From Streptococcus merionis DSM 19192 (GTDB lineage Bacteria > Bacillota > Bacilli > Lactobacillales > Streptococcaceae), in NCBI RefSeq assembly GCF_000380085.1, contig NZ_KB904555.1:91109-155108 (forward strand): DNA of 64,000 bases, in the 5' to 3' direction. How positions within the stretch are numbered: position 1 is the stretch's first letter; every line of letters begins with the position of its first letter. Under the pieces are notes generated by a model. It was given only the letters and a program-made list of their open reading frames with translations, was not told the origin of the DNA and searched no databases. Below are positions 1 through 10,293 of this stretch, piece by piece. The translations under genes and the position numbers were made by a program.

Positions 1-690
1 AGCATTCGAAAGTCCAATCAGTTGATTGTTAGCATTAAACAGTGGTGAGCCAGACGATCCACCAGCAATCGGAGCTGTAAAGCCTAGGAAGTTCCCATCT
101 TTTTCTGTGATGGTACCCTCACTATCCCACAGAGTTCCGTAATCCTTATCACCAGGATAGCCAACTGTTCGGATCGTTTGATTAGCTTTTACTTTATCAA
201 TTGTTTCAGCATCCGCTAGATCGAAAGGTTTGATGTGTTTCAATTGATCATTGTTGGTGATTGGTTCTTTCAATTTTACGATACCAACGTCCATACTTTC
301 ATCTTCTGGAATAGCAAATGACTCGACAGGAAGATCGATCTGTTTGTTATTTTCATCCACGGTACGTACAACGGCATTTTCTGCCTTTTCAATCGCTGTT
401 AAAACATGACGATTTGTAATCAGAGTATCTGGTGAGATAAAACTCCCCGTTCCAAATCCTTTTGGATTGTCCTTAGCTTGAATGAGGGCAATGCCATTAT
501 ATGGACTAGAGGCAATATCGGTGATTTGTTTGCGGCTTCCCTTATTTTTTGAGGTTTGTGCTGTCTTTTTCGTTGTCTGTGCTGACGACTTTTTGGGCTG
601 TTCTGTTTTGGGAGAACAAGCAACCAAGCTTAAACCAGTAAACAGTAGAGCACTTGCAGCAACAAGTCGAAGATAATGTTTTTGTTTCAT
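1..690 (-). CDS. Trypsin/V8-like serine protease lipoprotein, C-terminus outside window
   Basis: 230 codons are visible and the frame is still open at the window edge, so the gene is partial. The N-terminus is a lipoprotein signal peptide with a lipobox ending LVAC (Cys25), followed by a Ser/Thr/Lys-rich linker and then a chymotrypsin-fold protease domain. The likely triad is His95 (in TNRHVL), Asp134 (in ESMDVGIV) and Ser213 (in GSSGSP). This resembles V8-like or trypsin-like exported proteases, anchored outside the membrane. A Shine-Dalgarno sequence (AAGGATGG) lies upstream of ATG at 690. No PDZ domain is seen in the visible part, so HtrA is not favoured, although the missing C-terminus prevents exclusion. 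Confidence 0.8.
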   Translation of the reverse strand, partial: MKQKHYLRLVAASALLFTGLSLVACSPKTEQPKKSSAQTTKKTAQTSKNKGSRKQITDIASSPYNGIALIQAKDNPKGFGTGSFISPDTLITNRHVLTAIEKAENAVVRTVDENNKQIDLPVESFAIPEDESMDVGIVKLKEPITNNDQLKHIKPFDLADAETIDKVKANQTIRTVGYPGDKDYGTLWDSEGTITEKDGNFLGFTAPIAGGSSGSPLFNANNQLIGLSNA

Positions 691-790
691 TCTAAAACCA
701 TCCTTTACATATTTATATTTTTTGATTACATGCTTTTGTGGGTGAGGATGAAGGCATCACAGGTAGCTGCCTCATTCCCATCATTATTTT

Positions 791-1459
791 TTAGAAGAAT
801 TTCGTCTTAACATGGGCTACAAAATTAATCGCCATATGAACCCCTACAGGAACTTTGAGCGTTTTCGTGTAATTGTATGCTAAGCCAAGAACAACAGCTG
901 GCAGTCCGTGGTACCAATAAGCTGTCCAGTCCATCGGTGAGTGAGCCAAGATAAATAAGAAACTTGAAACAACTAGCCCGATAATCGGTTGTTTGGGAAA
1001 AGCATATTTTAACAATAAGCCTCTAAATAAAATTTCTTCAAATATTGGCCCAGAAATAATAACCATCGGAAACTCAATGAAAAATGTTATAAGCTGTTCA
1101 CTAAAAGGCAATTTCCCTAATGGAGGAACAGGCAGGAACTTGTTCATAATCATCTCATTGATTGAAATCAGAATAAAAGCGATGAGACCAATTATGACCA
1201 GCTGTTTGATGCCATTTTTGAGCGGCTGTTCAGATAAGGTGAACTGCCGTTTTTTTAACACATAAAGTAAGACTAGCAGTATGACTATATCAAGGCATAC
1301 GATAAGACATTCCGCTAGGTAAGGAACATTGATTTGTTGTAGAAAGGGCAGTCCCAGCATATAGCGAATAAGTACTATTTTCGTAGCGAAAAAGACAATC
1401 ACGAGAGCAATGGCCTCAATAGGTCTTTTTTTATTTTCCCAAGATAAGGATGCTAACAT
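791..1459 (-). CDS. CPBP family intramembrane metalloprotease (Abi/CAAX type)
   Basis: 222 residues with several hydrophobic segments. The three conserved CPBP motifs are visible in order near the C-terminal half: EEILFRG, a later H in LAHSP, and the final HMAINF motif. These supply the Glu and His residues thought to bind metal. Family members act in the membrane on prenylated or small substrates and often accompany bacteriocin or peptide loci as immunity proteins. It lies just downstream of an ABC/FtsX exporter on the same strand, which fits a peptide-handling neighbourhood, but the substrate is unknown. Confidence 0.8.
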   Translation of the reverse strand: MLASLSWENKKRPIEAIALVIVFFATKIVLIRYMLGLPFLQQINVPYLAECLIVCLDIVILLVLLYVLKKRQFTLSEQPLKNGIKQLVIIGLIAFILISINEMIMNKFLPVPPLGKLPFSEQLITFFIEFPMVIISGPIFEEILFRGLLLKYAFPKQPIIGLVVSSFLFILAHSPMDWTAYWYHGLPAVVLGLAYNYTKTLKVPVGVHMAINFVAHVKTKFF

Positions 1460-1565
1460 ATAAAATGCCTCCTAAATAATAATCGATATTCGTTGTTTTA
1501 ACACTAATAAATAGAGCTTGTGGGCATTCTATCTTTTTAACGAGCACCACAATACTATTTATTTC

Positions 1566-2195
1566 CTAAATGATTTCTCTTAATTTCTTTGATTGTATCT
1601 TTAATTGCACATCTGCTATTTTTGCTAGGTTCTGGCTATGCGTCACCATAATAACACATTTTTTCTCTTGATGGGCAATTTCTTTTAATAACTCAACAAT
1701 TTCCAAGGCAATTTTTTCATCCAAATTGCCTGTCGGCTCATCTAATAACAACAACTCTGTTCCTGCACTTAAGGCTCTCGCAATAGCAACACGTTGTTGT
1801 TGACCTCCAGATAATTGCAAGACATTTCTATTTAATTGCTCTTCTTGCAACCCTAAACGAAGCAACAAACTAGCATCTGCTTTTGAATTGACCAGACGAA
1901 TATTTTCTAGCGGGGTCATATAATCTAATAAATTATAATTCTGAAAAACCAACGACACATGTTTTTTGCGATACGTTTGATAGCCAATCGCCTGAATGTT
2001 TTTCTCGTTTAACCGGATTTCCCCGCTTGTTTGCGTGTCTAATCCTGCCAACAAAGACAGTAGGGTCGTCTTTCCAGATCCTGATGTTCCAATGATCGAG
2101 TAAAAGATCTCTGGTTTAAATGTATAATTCACATCATCTAAAACGTCATGCTGCGCCCTTGCATAGCTATAGCAAATGTTTTTTAATTCTAGCAT
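1566..2195 (-). CDS. ABC transporter ATP-binding protein (MacB/LolD-like)
   Basis: 209 residues forming one nucleotide-binding domain. Walker A is GTSGSGKTT, the signature motif is LSGGQQQR and Walker B is LLLLDEPTG. A Q-loop segment (LVFQNYNLL) and a H-loop histidine (VTHSQ) are present. The short length and sequence class match the LolD/MacB/BceA subfamily, which pairs with FtsX-type permeases. Two such permease genes precede it in the same direction with a 15-base gap, so the three probably form one exporter. The substrate is not evident; peptide or antimicrobial export or sensing is the usual role. Confidence 0.88.
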   Translation of the reverse strand: MLELKNICYSYARAQHDVLDDVNYTFKPEIFYSIIGTSGSGKTTLLSLLAGLDTQTSGEIRLNEKNIQAIGYQTYRKKHVSLVFQNYNLLDYMTPLENIRLVNSKADASLLLRLGLQEEQLNRNVLQLSGGQQQRVAIARALSAGTELLLLDEPTGNLDEKIALEIVELLKEIAHQEKKCVIMVTHSQNLAKIADVQLKIQSKKLREII

Positions 2196-2210
2196 GTTTT
2201 CTCCCTCCCT

Positions 2211-3578
2211 TTAAAAAATCTTATTTAATATTTCTTTTGGTTTCAATTGGAATATCCGAACACTTGCAATCAGTAACGCAATCACAATACATACTGCTCC
2301 AATTGAAAACAATTGGACAATATCTGTGCGTTGTATAGTGACAGTGACGTTCTTAACGATTTGCAATAAAACATCCGAGTCACTATCTGCCCCTAGCGAA
2401 AAGCCACCTAATTGATTTTGGACATCTCGTTGAACACTTCTAGCAACTTGTTGAATTAAGTGATTTCCAAGCGCCTGCCCTACCGATGTTCCTATAAAAC
2501 AACTGATGATAAAGGCAATTGTTGCAATGATACCATTCTCAAGGAAATACTGTGTTAAAATATTCACTTTCGATTTACCAACAGAAAGTAGAATCCCGAT
2601 TTCCCTCATTCTACCATTGACATTAAAGAATAGAATAATCGTTAAAATAATAACACTTGCTAGAACTGTTACAACGAACATGGTGCTAGTCATGGACTGC
2701 ATTGTTTTGATACTGCGGCTATAGTTAGCTAGCGCTGGATTTGTTTCGTAAAATTTATATTTTTGCCAACTAATGGATGTATTTTCTCTTCTAACTGTAT
2801 CCATAAATTGCTGTGTATCTGCACTATTTTTGAGTTTAAAAACAGCTTCTGTGTACAGTTCATTATTCTCTTGATAGCCAAATACTTTCTGAGCCAAGCC
2901 AATGTCTGACATGATCGTATTGCTGATCGATTCTTCTTCGTATTCAGGAGGCCTTGTTGTTTTCCCCTTAAAGATACCTACGATTTCACCCGTTATCTTT
3001 GAGGTATCGCTCCCTCTATAACGCATCGGATCTCTTGAAAACTCAATGGTATCGCCAATTTTGAGGTGATTGTGCTGTGCCAAATCTTCATGAACCAAGA
3101 TTTTATTTTTGTCACCTTTTTGGATATGTCTTCCCGATACTAATTGAAGCAAACCTGAGACAAATCTGGGATCGGTCTGACTGTCATGATGCCCAGTTAC
3201 GGTGGTGGCATTGCTACGTTCAACATCGGCAAACTCTCCACTATTTAGCGGTACCGTTTTTACATTTTCCAATTTTGAAAATGCTGATAGTCTGGCACTA
3301 TAGCTTTCAACCTCTTTTCTCTTACCAATCTCCTCAATGGCTTTCTTAGGGATCTCGCCTGAGCCATAAGCATCACCAACTAATACACTTTGGTTTGTCG
3401 CTAATGTTACCGTTTTTTCTTTGTTTTGATTAGCCAATTTAGCTGAGGATTCTACTGATTTAGAAACAGCCAATACTGATAAGATAGCTGTCCCTATAAC
3501 GAAAAATATCCCAAACATCAAGGCTGTTTTTTTCCATTGCCTTATCATATATATAAGCGCTCTTGTTACTGCTAACAT
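2211..3578 (-). CDS. ABC transporter FtsX-type permease (first of pair by distance to ATPase)
   Basis: 455 residues with the MacB/FtsX layout: one N-terminal membrane helix (about residues 16-36), a long extracytoplasmic domain (about 40-290), then three C-terminal helices (about 305-330, 350-375, 425-450). The extracytoplasmic part contains the typical GDTIEF segment of MacB periplasmic cores. It lies between a second permease and the ATPase on the same strand, so the complex is probably a heterodimeric permease with one ATPase type. There is no two-component system beside it, unlike BceAB loci. Confidence 0.82.
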   Translation of the reverse strand: MLAVTRALIYMIRQWKKTALMFGIFFVIGTAILSVLAVSKSVESSAKLANQNKEKTVTLATNQSVLVGDAYGSGEIPKKAIEEIGKRKEVESYSARLSAFSKLENVKTVPLNSGEFADVERSNATTVTGHHDSQTDPRFVSGLLQLVSGRHIQKGDKNKILVHEDLAQHNHLKIGDTIEFSRDPMRYRGSDTSKITGEIVGIFKGKTTRPPEYEEESISNTIMSDIGLAQKVFGYQENNELYTEAVFKLKNSADTQQFMDTVRRENTSISWQKYKFYETNPALANYSRSIKTMQSMTSTMFVVTVLASVIILTIILFFNVNGRMREIGILLSVGKSKVNILTQYFLENGIIATIAFIISCFIGTSVGQALGNHLIQQVARSVQRDVQNQLGGFSLGADSDSDVLLQIVKNVTVTIQRTDIVQLFSIGAVCIVIALLIASVRIFQLKPKEILNKIF

Positions 3579-3638
3579 CTCTTCTTCCTTTCTATCTTAC
3601 TACTTATCACAATTCATTTCGTTTACCATCGTAAATCT

Positions 3639-4934
3639 TTAGGACATTAAACTCAGTATTTTCTTTGGAGAAAGCCTCATTAAAGACCAGCTGGATATTA
3701 AAACCGATAAGCTCACCGTGCATAATTCAACGATAATAGATTTCCCTACAGTCATAAAGGAAATGTGTTGTGTCACTGAAAGCTGTTGGATATGCTTTAA
3801 GGTTTGCAGCAATTGAACAGCTGGGACTTGCCCCTTATCAGCCCTTTCCAGTCCAGATGCGATAGCCGTTTGAATTAAACGCTGACTAAGGACTTGACTT
3901 AACACATAAGCTATCCCTATCGCTACTATTAAAGCACCCAAGGTTACTAAAATTGTCTCAATCCAATACTGAAACATAATATCTGACTTAGAAATACCTA
4001 TGGCTTGTAAAATACCGACTTCTCGCTTTCTTTCGTTGACCCATACCAGTAAAAATAAAGAGATGATACTTACACTGACAACCATACTAATGACTTGTGC
4101 TGTGCTTACTGTTTTTAGTTGCGTTTCTAAAAGAGACTGATAAGCATGATATATGGTTGGCATCTGCAAGCCATAACGTGAGTCATCAATCCCACTTTGT
4201 GAAATAGCCTCCATTAACAGACTTTTCTGTGCGATCTCATTTGTCTCAGCAACAATGTAGGCATAGCGATAATCAGGATTCACTTTTTTGATCGTTGATA
4301 AATTGGTCAAAACGGTATTTTCAATTGCTCCTGATGATTGTACAGCCTGATAAGTTCTATCACTTTTAAAAATTCCCCCTACTTTTAATGTGTAGGTTTC
4401 TCCCTTTTGTTTCAGTTGCAAAGTGTCGCCGATAGACAAGTGATTCTGCAGAGCAAGTTTTTCATGTATGAGTACCTTATCTGTTTCTTTTTCATCTAAT
4501 TCTCGACCAGATACTAGTGATAACCCCTTTTGCGCAAACACCTTGCTTCTTTTTAAATTTTCAATATTAGCTAATGTTAACATCGAGTCATCTTCATTGA
4601 ACTGTTCAGGGCTCGGTATCGGTGTCACTTTGTCAAATTCATATTTTTCTAAAACTTGTCCTCTTAATGCTACATCTGTAACCTTACTTTGTAATGACCT
4701 GACATACTCTTGTGAAAAAGGGCTCACTTCATCCTCAAAAAATCCTTCTTTTAAAGATAGAATCTGCTGTTTTTCTAACTCTCTCTTAAAAACCATATGA
4801 TTTTGTTCAAGTCTATCTTTAAGAAAGATGGTTGTTATAAACAAAACGCTCGTCAGTAGTAAGATGCTAGACAATAAAACCGTTCGTAATTTTTTTCTTC
4901 TGATGTATAAACAAGCTCTATTTAAGTATGACAT
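3639..4934 (-). CDS. ABC transporter FtsX-type permease, second subunit
   Basis: 431 residues with the same architecture as the downstream permease: N-terminal helix, a large outer domain containing the related GDTLQL motif, and three C-terminal helices. The two permeases look like diverged duplicates with similar length and similar LVSGRELDE/LVSGRHIQ elements in the outer domain. It is the first gene of the three-gene transcription unit. About 60 bases separate it from the next permease. Confidence 0.82.
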   Translation of the reverse strand: MSYLNRACLYIRRKKLRTVLLSSILLLTSVLFITTIFLKDRLEQNHMVFKRELEKQQILSLKEGFFEDEVSPFSQEYVRSLQSKVTDVALRGQVLEKYEFDKVTPIPSPEQFNEDDSMLTLANIENLKRSKVFAQKGLSLVSGRELDEKETDKVLIHEKLALQNHLSIGDTLQLKQKGETYTLKVGGIFKSDRTYQAVQSSGAIENTVLTNLSTIKKVNPDYRYAYIVAETNEIAQKSLLMEAISQSGIDDSRYGLQMPTIYHAYQSLLETQLKTVSTAQVISMVVSVSIISLFLLVWVNERKREVGILQAIGISKSDIMFQYWIETILVTLGALIVAIGIAYVLSQVLSQRLIQTAIASGLERADKGQVPAVQLLQTLKHIQQLSVTQHISFMTVGKSIIVELCTVSLSVLISSWSLMRLSPKKILSLMS

Positions 4935-5518
4935 ACAAACTCCCTCCTATCTGGTACAAAGTATATAAATGGTTGACATGCTTGTAATTCTTTAGATTTT
5001 ATATCTTTAAAATTTTTTGTATCTGCGTCTATATTACAAAGAAATTATGAATACGATATGAAATGGATAACTATTTTTTTCGATTTACAGTCAAAGCAAA
5101 TCAGAGACAGAACTGATGTCCTTTATGAAAGGGGAATATTATCTTTGTTTGTCTCAAATATGCCAACAGTTATTGCTGCTCGTAAACGAATGGTAAGCAA
5201 TTCTCATTTCCTGCAATACGGTTTCTTAGACTAGAGAGGGAATTGATTTTTGACATATTTTCGGTTTTCAACAGGGCTATCTCCTAGTTTTTCAAGGCAC
5301 AACTTCATTGAACAAATCTGGGTGTACAGCAAAAAGCACCTCGGAAAAGTATTAGCTGATTGCAATACTATTCGAGATGCTTTTTATTCTTCGTTCAATG
5401 AATTGTATCTATTTGAAAAGAGACTATGAAAATAGAAAACAAATTCATGAATTTATTTGGCTCCAACAGCTTGGAAAACTGTTAGAGAGGAGAAATGGTC
5501 AAATAAACGAGGCAAATG
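4935..5518. other. Intergenic region with a long hairpin and an unproven 59-codon ORF
   Basis: This 584-base gap holds the presumed promoter of the permease operon near 4935-5040. A 59-codon plus-strand ORF (5058-5237) has no ribosome-binding site and no recognisable product, so it is not called. The main structure is the hairpin at 5331-5385. Confidence 0.5.
5331..5385. terminator. Bidirectional rho-independent terminator
   Basis: AAAAAGCACCTCG pairs with CGAGATGCTTTTT (one wobble), and GTATT with AATAC inside. It ends in T-runs in both directions. On the minus strand it would terminate leuS, which ends about 130 bases upstream. Confidence 0.75.
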
Positions 5519-8020
5519 TTACTTCGTAACGATGTTCACGAGCTTGTTTGGAACTGCTATTACCTTGACAATGTCTTTACCGGCGATTTCAGACTGAACT
5601 TTCTCATCAGCAAGAGCGATTGCTTCTAGCTCTTCGCGGCTGGCATCTTTTGGCACCATGAGTTTGGCCTTGACCTTGCCCTTGACTTGGACAACGATTT
5701 CCACTTCTGATTCCACCAAGAGGCTCTCTTCATAAGTTGGCCAAGCCACATGGGAAATGGACTCACCAGATGATGTCAAGACTTGCCAGAGTTCTTCTCC
5801 CAAGTGCGGCGCAAATGGGGCGATGAGTTGCACAAAGCCTTTGGCGTAATCCACATAGAGCTGATCTTCCTTATTAGCTGCGTTGACAAAAATCATGAGC
5901 TGAGCAATAGCTGTGTTGAACTTGAGCTGTTCGATCTGCTCAGTCACATTCTTAACCGTCTCATGGTAAACCTTGTCCAAGCGACCGTCATTTTCAGTTG
6001 AGATTTCCTTAGAGGTAATCAAGCGATAGACACGATCAAGGAATTTGCGTGAGCCTTCAAGACCTTCTTCGGACCAAGCGATTGAGGCATCAAGTGGACC
6101 CATGAACATTTCATAGACACGAAGGGTATCGGCACCGAATTGTTCCACCACATCATCTGGGTTGACCACGTTTTTAAGAGACTTGGACATCTTGGCTGGG
6201 GCTTGTTCTAGCTCTTCACCAGTTTCGATATGGAAGAAGCTGCTATCGCGTTTTTCAACCTTGTCCGTTGCGACAAGTGCACCGCGGTGGTCACGGTAGC
6301 TGGTTCCCAAAATCATTCCTTGGTTAAAAAGTTTTTGGAAAGGTTCCTTTGTCGGCACGACACCAAGGTCATAGAGGAATTTGTGCCAGAAACGCGCATA
6401 GAGCAAATGAAGCACCGCATGCTCAGCACCACCGATGTAGATGTCAACTGGCAGCCATTGTTTGAGCAAGTCTTCGTCAGCCAGTTTCTCATCGTTGTGT
6501 GGGTCGATGTAACGGAGGTAATACCAGCTTGAACCCGCCCATTGTGGCATGGTATTGGTCTCACGGCGACCTTTGACACCATCTTCACGGACAACTTCCA
6601 ACCAGTCGGTCAGATTAGCCAGAGGACTTTCTCCTGTTCCGGACGGACGAATATCAGAAGTTTTTGGAAGCACCAGTGGCAATTCATTTTCTGGTACGGC
6701 TGTTGACGTGCCATCTTCCCAATGGATAATCGGGATTGGCTCACCCCAATACCGTTGACGACTGAAGAGCCAGTCGCGCAGGCGGTAGGTCACTTTTTCG
6801 TTGCCAACTTCGTTTTCTTCCAACCAAGCGACCATCTTGGCAATGGCGTCTTCTTTGTTTAAGCCATCGAGGAAGTCTGAGTTGATGTGTGCGCCGTCTT
6901 CAGTGTAGGCTGCCTCTTCGACATTGCCACCCTCAAGAACTGGAATGATGTCTAGGTTAAACTGCTTAGCGAATTCCCAGTCACGCTCATCATGGGCTGG
7001 CACTGCCATAATGGCACCTGTTCCATAGCTAGCAAGCACATAGTCGGCAATCCAGATTGGCATTTCCTTACCGTTGACAGGATTGATGGCATAAGCGCCT
7101 GTCCAAACGCCCGTTTTTTCCTTGGCAAGATCGGTACGGGCAAGATCCGACTTGAGGCTAGCTTGGCGTTTGTAGTCGGCAACAGCTTCGGCTTGCTCTG
7201 CTGTCGTAATGCTGTCAACTAGGGCATGTTCTGGTGCTAGGACGGCATAAGTTGCGCCAAACAAGGTATCTGGGCGAGTGGTAAAGACGGTGAAGTCCTT
7301 GTCTGTGTCTTTCACCTTGAAAGTCACATTGGCACCGGTTGACTTGCCAATCCAGTTGCGCTGCATATCTTTAATAGACTCTGGCCAATCTAGCTCTTCC
7401 AAGTCATTGAGTAGGCGCTCAGCATAGGCAGTGATTTTGAGCATCCATTGGCGCATCGGTTTGCGAACAACCGGGTAACCACCACGTTCAGAGGTGCCAT
7501 CAGGCAAAACTTCTTCGTTGGCGATGGCTGTTCCAAGCTCTTCCACCCAGTTAACTGGCACTTCTGCTTCATAGGCCAAGCCTTTTTCGTACAATTTCGT
7601 GAAAATCCACTGGGTCCACTTGTAATAATTAGGATCAGTCGTATTGATTTCACGATCCCAGTCGTAAGAAAAGCCAAGGGCATTGATTTGACGCTTAAAG
7701 TTGGCAATGTTTTCTGCTGTAAATTCAGCAGGGTCATTTCCCGTATCCATAGCATACTGTTCAGCAGGCAAGCCAAAGGCATCCCAACCCATTGGGTGAA
7801 GGACATTATAACCTTGGGCACGCTTGAAGCGGCTCAAAATATCTGTCGCTGTATAGCCTTCTGGGTGACCAACATGAAGACCTGCTCCAGACGGGTAAGG
7901 AAACATGTCAAGTGCATAAAACTTAGGTTTTGACGCATCTGTTCCCGTCTTAAAAGTATGATTGTCCGCCCAGTGCTTCTGCCACTTAGGCTCGATGTCT
8001 TTGTGATTGTAAAAACTCAT
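5519..8020 (-). CDS. leuS: Leucyl-tRNA synthetase
   Basis: 833 residues, normal for bacterial LeuRS. It charges tRNA-Leu with leucine in the cytoplasm. The class I signature is [12 protein letters not shown] near the N-terminus and the second ATP-binding signature is KMSKS. The CP1 editing insert and the [11 protein letters not shown] region are present. The start is set at ATG 8020 because GGAGA precedes it by five bases and the protein then begins [10 protein letters not shown] as in other streptococci; an upstream in-frame TTG at 8032 lies inside the SD and is rejected. No T-box leader is recognisable upstream. Confidence 0.97.
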   Translation of the reverse strand: MSFYNHKDIEPKWQKHWADNHTFKTGTDASKPKFYALDMFPYPSGAGLHVGHPEGYTATDILSRFKRAQGYNVLHPMGWDAFGLPAEQYAMDTGNDPAEFTAENIANFKRQINALGFSYDWDREINTTDPNYYKWTQWIFTKLYEKGLAYEAEVPVNWVEELGTAIANEEVLPDGTSERGGYPVVRKPMRQWMLKITAYAERLLNDLEELDWPESIKDMQRNWIGKSTGANVTFKVKDTDKDFTVFTTRPDTLFGATYAVLAPEHALVDSITTAEQAEAVADYKRQASLKSDLARTDLAKEKTGVWTGAYAINPVNGKEMPIWIADYVLASYGTGAIMAVPAHDERDWEFAKQFNLDIIPVLEGGNVEEAAYTEDGAHINSDFLDGLNKEDAIAKMVAWLEENEVGNEKVTYRLRDWLFSRQRYWGEPIPIIHWEDGTSTAVPENELPLVLPKTSDIRPSGTGESPLANLTDWLEVVREDGVKGRRETNTMPQWAGSSWYYLRYIDPHNDEKLADEDLLKQWLPVDIYIGGAEHAVLHLLYARFWHKFLYDLGVVPTKEPFQKLFNQGMILGTSYRDHRGALVATDKVEKRDSSFFHIETGEELEQAPAKMSKSLKNVVNPDDVVEQFGADTLRVYEMFMGPLDASIAWSEEGLEGSRKFLDRVYRLITSKEISTENDGRLDKVYHETVKNVTEQIEQLKFNTAIAQLMIFVNAANKEDQLYVDYAKGFVQLIAPFAPHLGEELWQVLTSSGESISHVAWPTYEESLLVESEVEIVVQVKGKVKAKLMVPKDASREELEAIALADEKVQSEIAGKDIVKVIAVPNKLVNIVTK

Positions 8021-8260
8021 GGCATTCTCCAACTATCCAAAATTCTTTTGTAGCATCTATTATACCATTTAATGAAAAGATTTTAAATGCTTGAAACAAA
8101 AGGACACATCAAACGTATGAAGAATAACTTTAAAATAGCAAAACCAATCCTAAAATTTAATAGAAATACTATTTCATGATAGGAAACTTACCTTTTTCTA
8201 GAAGTTTGTGCTGACTTTCTATCAAAATATCCCAAATATCTTTGTTAGCATTTTTCAGAT

Positions 8261-8296
8261 AGACCTGTTCGGAAACGCATTGAAAAAAACATTCTC
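8261..8296. repeat. Dispersed intergenic repeat, copy 1
   Basis: About 36 bases starting AGACCTGTTC and containing GGAAACGCATTGAAAAA recur at 13149-13183 with few changes. The core GGAAACGCATTG also resembles a cre site with one mismatch. Confidence 0.6.
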
Positions 8297-8521
8297 TTTC
8301 ATAAATGACCGTTCTCAGTTTGCAAATTGCTATTACAATCAACTTCTTAGACGCTAAAAAAATACGACATTTGAAACATTTTCAGTTTCCGAATAAGAGT
8401 TTCTTCATGTATTTGTCCTGCAAAAATCAATCCTGCTTTTAGTTGACTGTCCGATTAGTTTTTAAGTTTCTGCACGTTTTTCAGGACTTTATTGTATTGC
8501 CTACTTTTCTTGATGAAAAAC

Positions 8522-8575
8522 GAGAGTGAGACAGAAGTCAGGATTTCATTGAAATCGACTTCGTTGTCTCACTCC
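8522..8575 (-). terminator. Rho-independent terminator of the CstA-family gene
   Basis: GAGTGAGACA...AAGTC pairs with GACTT...TGTCTCACTC over a stem of about 20 pairs, followed on the minus strand by CGTTTTTC. It lies 30 bases past the stop codon. Confidence 0.8.
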
Positions 8576-8606
8576 CATTTTTATAGCTTTACCGAAAATA
8601 AGTACC

Positions 8607-10097
8607 TTAGAGATCTGCATCCAAAGTTTTATAAAATTGGATTGGACGTTGATCGTTAAGGAGGAAAGATTCTGGCGACAAGCGACGGAGCTGTTTTTGA
8701 CCGGAGTGCCAGAAGAGGTAGATCAAACCAGCGGTCAGGAGAAATCCTAGACCATAACTGATCGGAGTTAGTCCAAGGCCAAGTCCTAAAGGTTCGCTCA
8801 AGATATACATGACTACTGCATAGAGCATGAAGATAGCAGGAACCAAGCTTACCCAGTAATTGCGCTGTTTTAGGACTAGGTAGCGAGTCGCAACTAAGAG
8901 CCCGATAACTGCTGTCACCTGATTAGCCCAGTTGAAATACCGCCAAAGGAGGTTAAAGTCTACCGTGGTCAGGACAAAGGAAACCACATACAATGGAATG
9001 GTCACCGCAAAGATTTTTGGCAAGGTGTCTTGTTTGATGTGAAGATAGTCCGCTAAAATTGTTCGTAGACTTCTAAAAGCTGACAAGCCTGATGACAGCG
9101 GTAAAACAACTACACCGACAATGGCAAATGTCCCCACCACACTTCCTAAAAGCATGACCATGACTTGATTAACCACCGCAGAAGCAGTCCCTGCTGCAAT
9201 TATCTCAGACAGGGTTTTCCCATCAAAGAGACTCATGGCCGCTGCTGCCCAAATCATGGCAATCACGCCTTCTGTAATCATCATGCCATAGAAAGTGAAA
9301 CGCCCTTCACGCTCATTAGTACATGTCCGCGAAACCATCGGTGCTTGCGTCGCATGAAAACCTGAGATAGCGCCACAAGATACGGTGAAGAAGAGAGCTG
9401 GAAAAATAGCGAGACCTGTCGGATGGAGGTTTTTAAAGGTTGCCACTGTCAAGTTCGGCATCTCAAAGCCACCCGTTAACAGTCTAAAGCCGACTGCAAT
9501 GGTCGAAATCATGAGAATGACACAGAAAATTGGGTAGACTTTCCCCAAAGCCTTGTCAATTGGTAAGACGGTAGAGATTAAGTAATAGACAAAAATCAAA
9601 CCAATAATAACTGCAACACTCACTGTTCCATCTGGTAAAATCGAATAAATTAGATTCGCAGGCGTCACCACAAACACTGTCGCTACCAAAATGAGCAAAA
9701 GCATGGAGAAGATGTTAATCACATGCTTCATGGATTTTCCCAAATAACGACTAGCCAATTCTGGTAGATAAGCCCCGTTATTACGCAAGGAAATCATTCC
9801 AATCATGTAATCATGCACTGCACCTGCAAAGATACAACCCAAGATAATCCAGAGATAGGCTGCTGGCCCATAGAGAGCTCCCATAATCGGACCAAAAATC
9901 GGTCCTGTTCCTGCGATATTTAAAAGCTCAATCATGCCATTTTTCCACTTTGGCATGGGCACAAAATCGTAACCATCTTTGAGCGCTTCGGCTGGTGTTC
10001 GACGTTTCTCATCAATCTGGAAATTTTTCTCAATGTAAAAGCCGTAGGTAAAATAGGCTAAGACCAGAAGGGCTATTCCTCCGAGAAATGTAATCAT
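8607..10097 (-). CDS. CstA/BtsT-family carbon starvation / pyruvate transporter
   Basis: 496 residues, almost entirely transmembrane. The segment NIAGTGPIFGPIMGALYGP is typical of CstA-family carriers, as is the GFHATQAPMVSRT motif. E. coli CstA and BtsT (about 700 residues) import peptides or pyruvate; this protein has the shorter Gram-positive form. A strong ribosome-binding site (AAGGAGG) precedes ATG 10097. The gene lies directly downstream of a LytS/LytT-type two-component system, an arrangement like BtsS/BtsR-BtsT, so pyruvate uptake induced by that system is the best inference. A cre-like site and direct repeats lie in its promoter region. Confidence 0.87.
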   Translation of the reverse strand: MITFLGGIALLVLAYFTYGFYIEKNFQIDEKRRTPAEALKDGYDFVPMPKWKNGMIELLNIAGTGPIFGPIMGALYGPAAYLWIILGCIFAGAVHDYMIGMISLRNNGAYLPELASRYLGKSMKHVINIFSMLLLILVATVFVVTPANLIYSILPDGTVSVAVIIGLIFVYYLISTVLPIDKALGKVYPIFCVILMISTIAVGFRLLTGGFEMPNLTVATFKNLHPTGLAIFPALFFTVSCGAISGFHATQAPMVSRTCTNEREGRFTFYGMMITEGVIAMIWAAAAMSLFDGKTLSEIIAAGTASAVVNQVMVMLLGSVVGTFAIVGVVVLPLSSGLSAFRSLRTILADYLHIKQDTLPKIFAVTIPLYVVSFVLTTVDFNLLWRYFNWANQVTAVIGLLVATRYLVLKQRNYWVSLVPAIFMLYAVVMYILSEPLGLGLGLTPISYGLGFLLTAGLIYLFWHSGQKQLRRLSPESFLLNDQRPIQFYKTLDADL

Positions 10098-10165
10098 GGC
10101 TAAACCTCCTTGAATACTGAATGTCTTGTTTTTCTTGACCTCAGTATAGCAAAGAAAGATAGCTT

Positions 10166-10179
10166 ATAAAGCGTTTTCA
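10166..10179 (-). promoter_or_regulatory. cre-like site upstream of the CstA-family gene
   Basis: The minus strand reads TGAAAACGCTTTAT, which matches the cre consensus at 12 of 14 positions. It lies just upstream of a -10-like TATACT (about 10142-10147). CcpA control would suit a carbon-starvation carrier. Confidence 0.45.
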
Positions 10180-10232
10180 TAGTCAGATGCGCCTATCTGC
10201 TGATGAAATGCTTAAATAGCTCTACGAACAGC

Positions 10233-10259
10233 TAACCTGCCTAATAGAAAATGACCTGC
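10233..10259 (-). promoter_or_regulatory. Direct repeats, candidate LytTR regulator binding site
   Basis: TAACCTGC and TGACCTGC lie 11 bases apart in the same orientation, upstream of the CstA-family promoter. LytTR regulators bind two short direct repeats with about this spacing. Confidence 0.4.
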
Positions 10260-10265
10260 ACTCAA

Positions 10266-10288
10266 AAAGCCGAGATTTTCCCGACTTT
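10266..10288 (-). terminator. Terminator after the LytTR response regulator gene
   Basis: AAAGTCGGGA pairs with TCTCGGCTTT with a four-base-or-less loop on the minus strand, followed by TTTTTGAG. It starts six bases past the stop codon, so the CstA-family gene needs its own promoter. Confidence 0.65.
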
Positions 10289-10293
10289 GACAA

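Larger units (their letters stand above)
8021..8606. other. Intergenic region between leuS and the CstA-family gene
   Basis: It contains the leuS promoter region, one copy of a dispersed repeat (8261-8296) and the terminator hairpin at 8522-8575. No gene is seen. Confidence 0.6.

Noticed and set aside
5058..5237. 59-codon plus-strand ORF
   Set aside because: No ribosome-binding site and no recognisable protein.
6230..7933. Long plus-strand and other-frame ORFs within leuS
   Set aside because: They are shadows of a confidently assigned gene and lack ribosome-binding sites.
8021..8040. Upstream TTG start for leuS
   Set aside because: It would lie within the Shine-Dalgarno of ATG 8020, and family alignment begins at MSFYN.
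8021..8600. T-box leader for leuS
   Set aside because: No specifier stem or T-box core could be found in this stretch.
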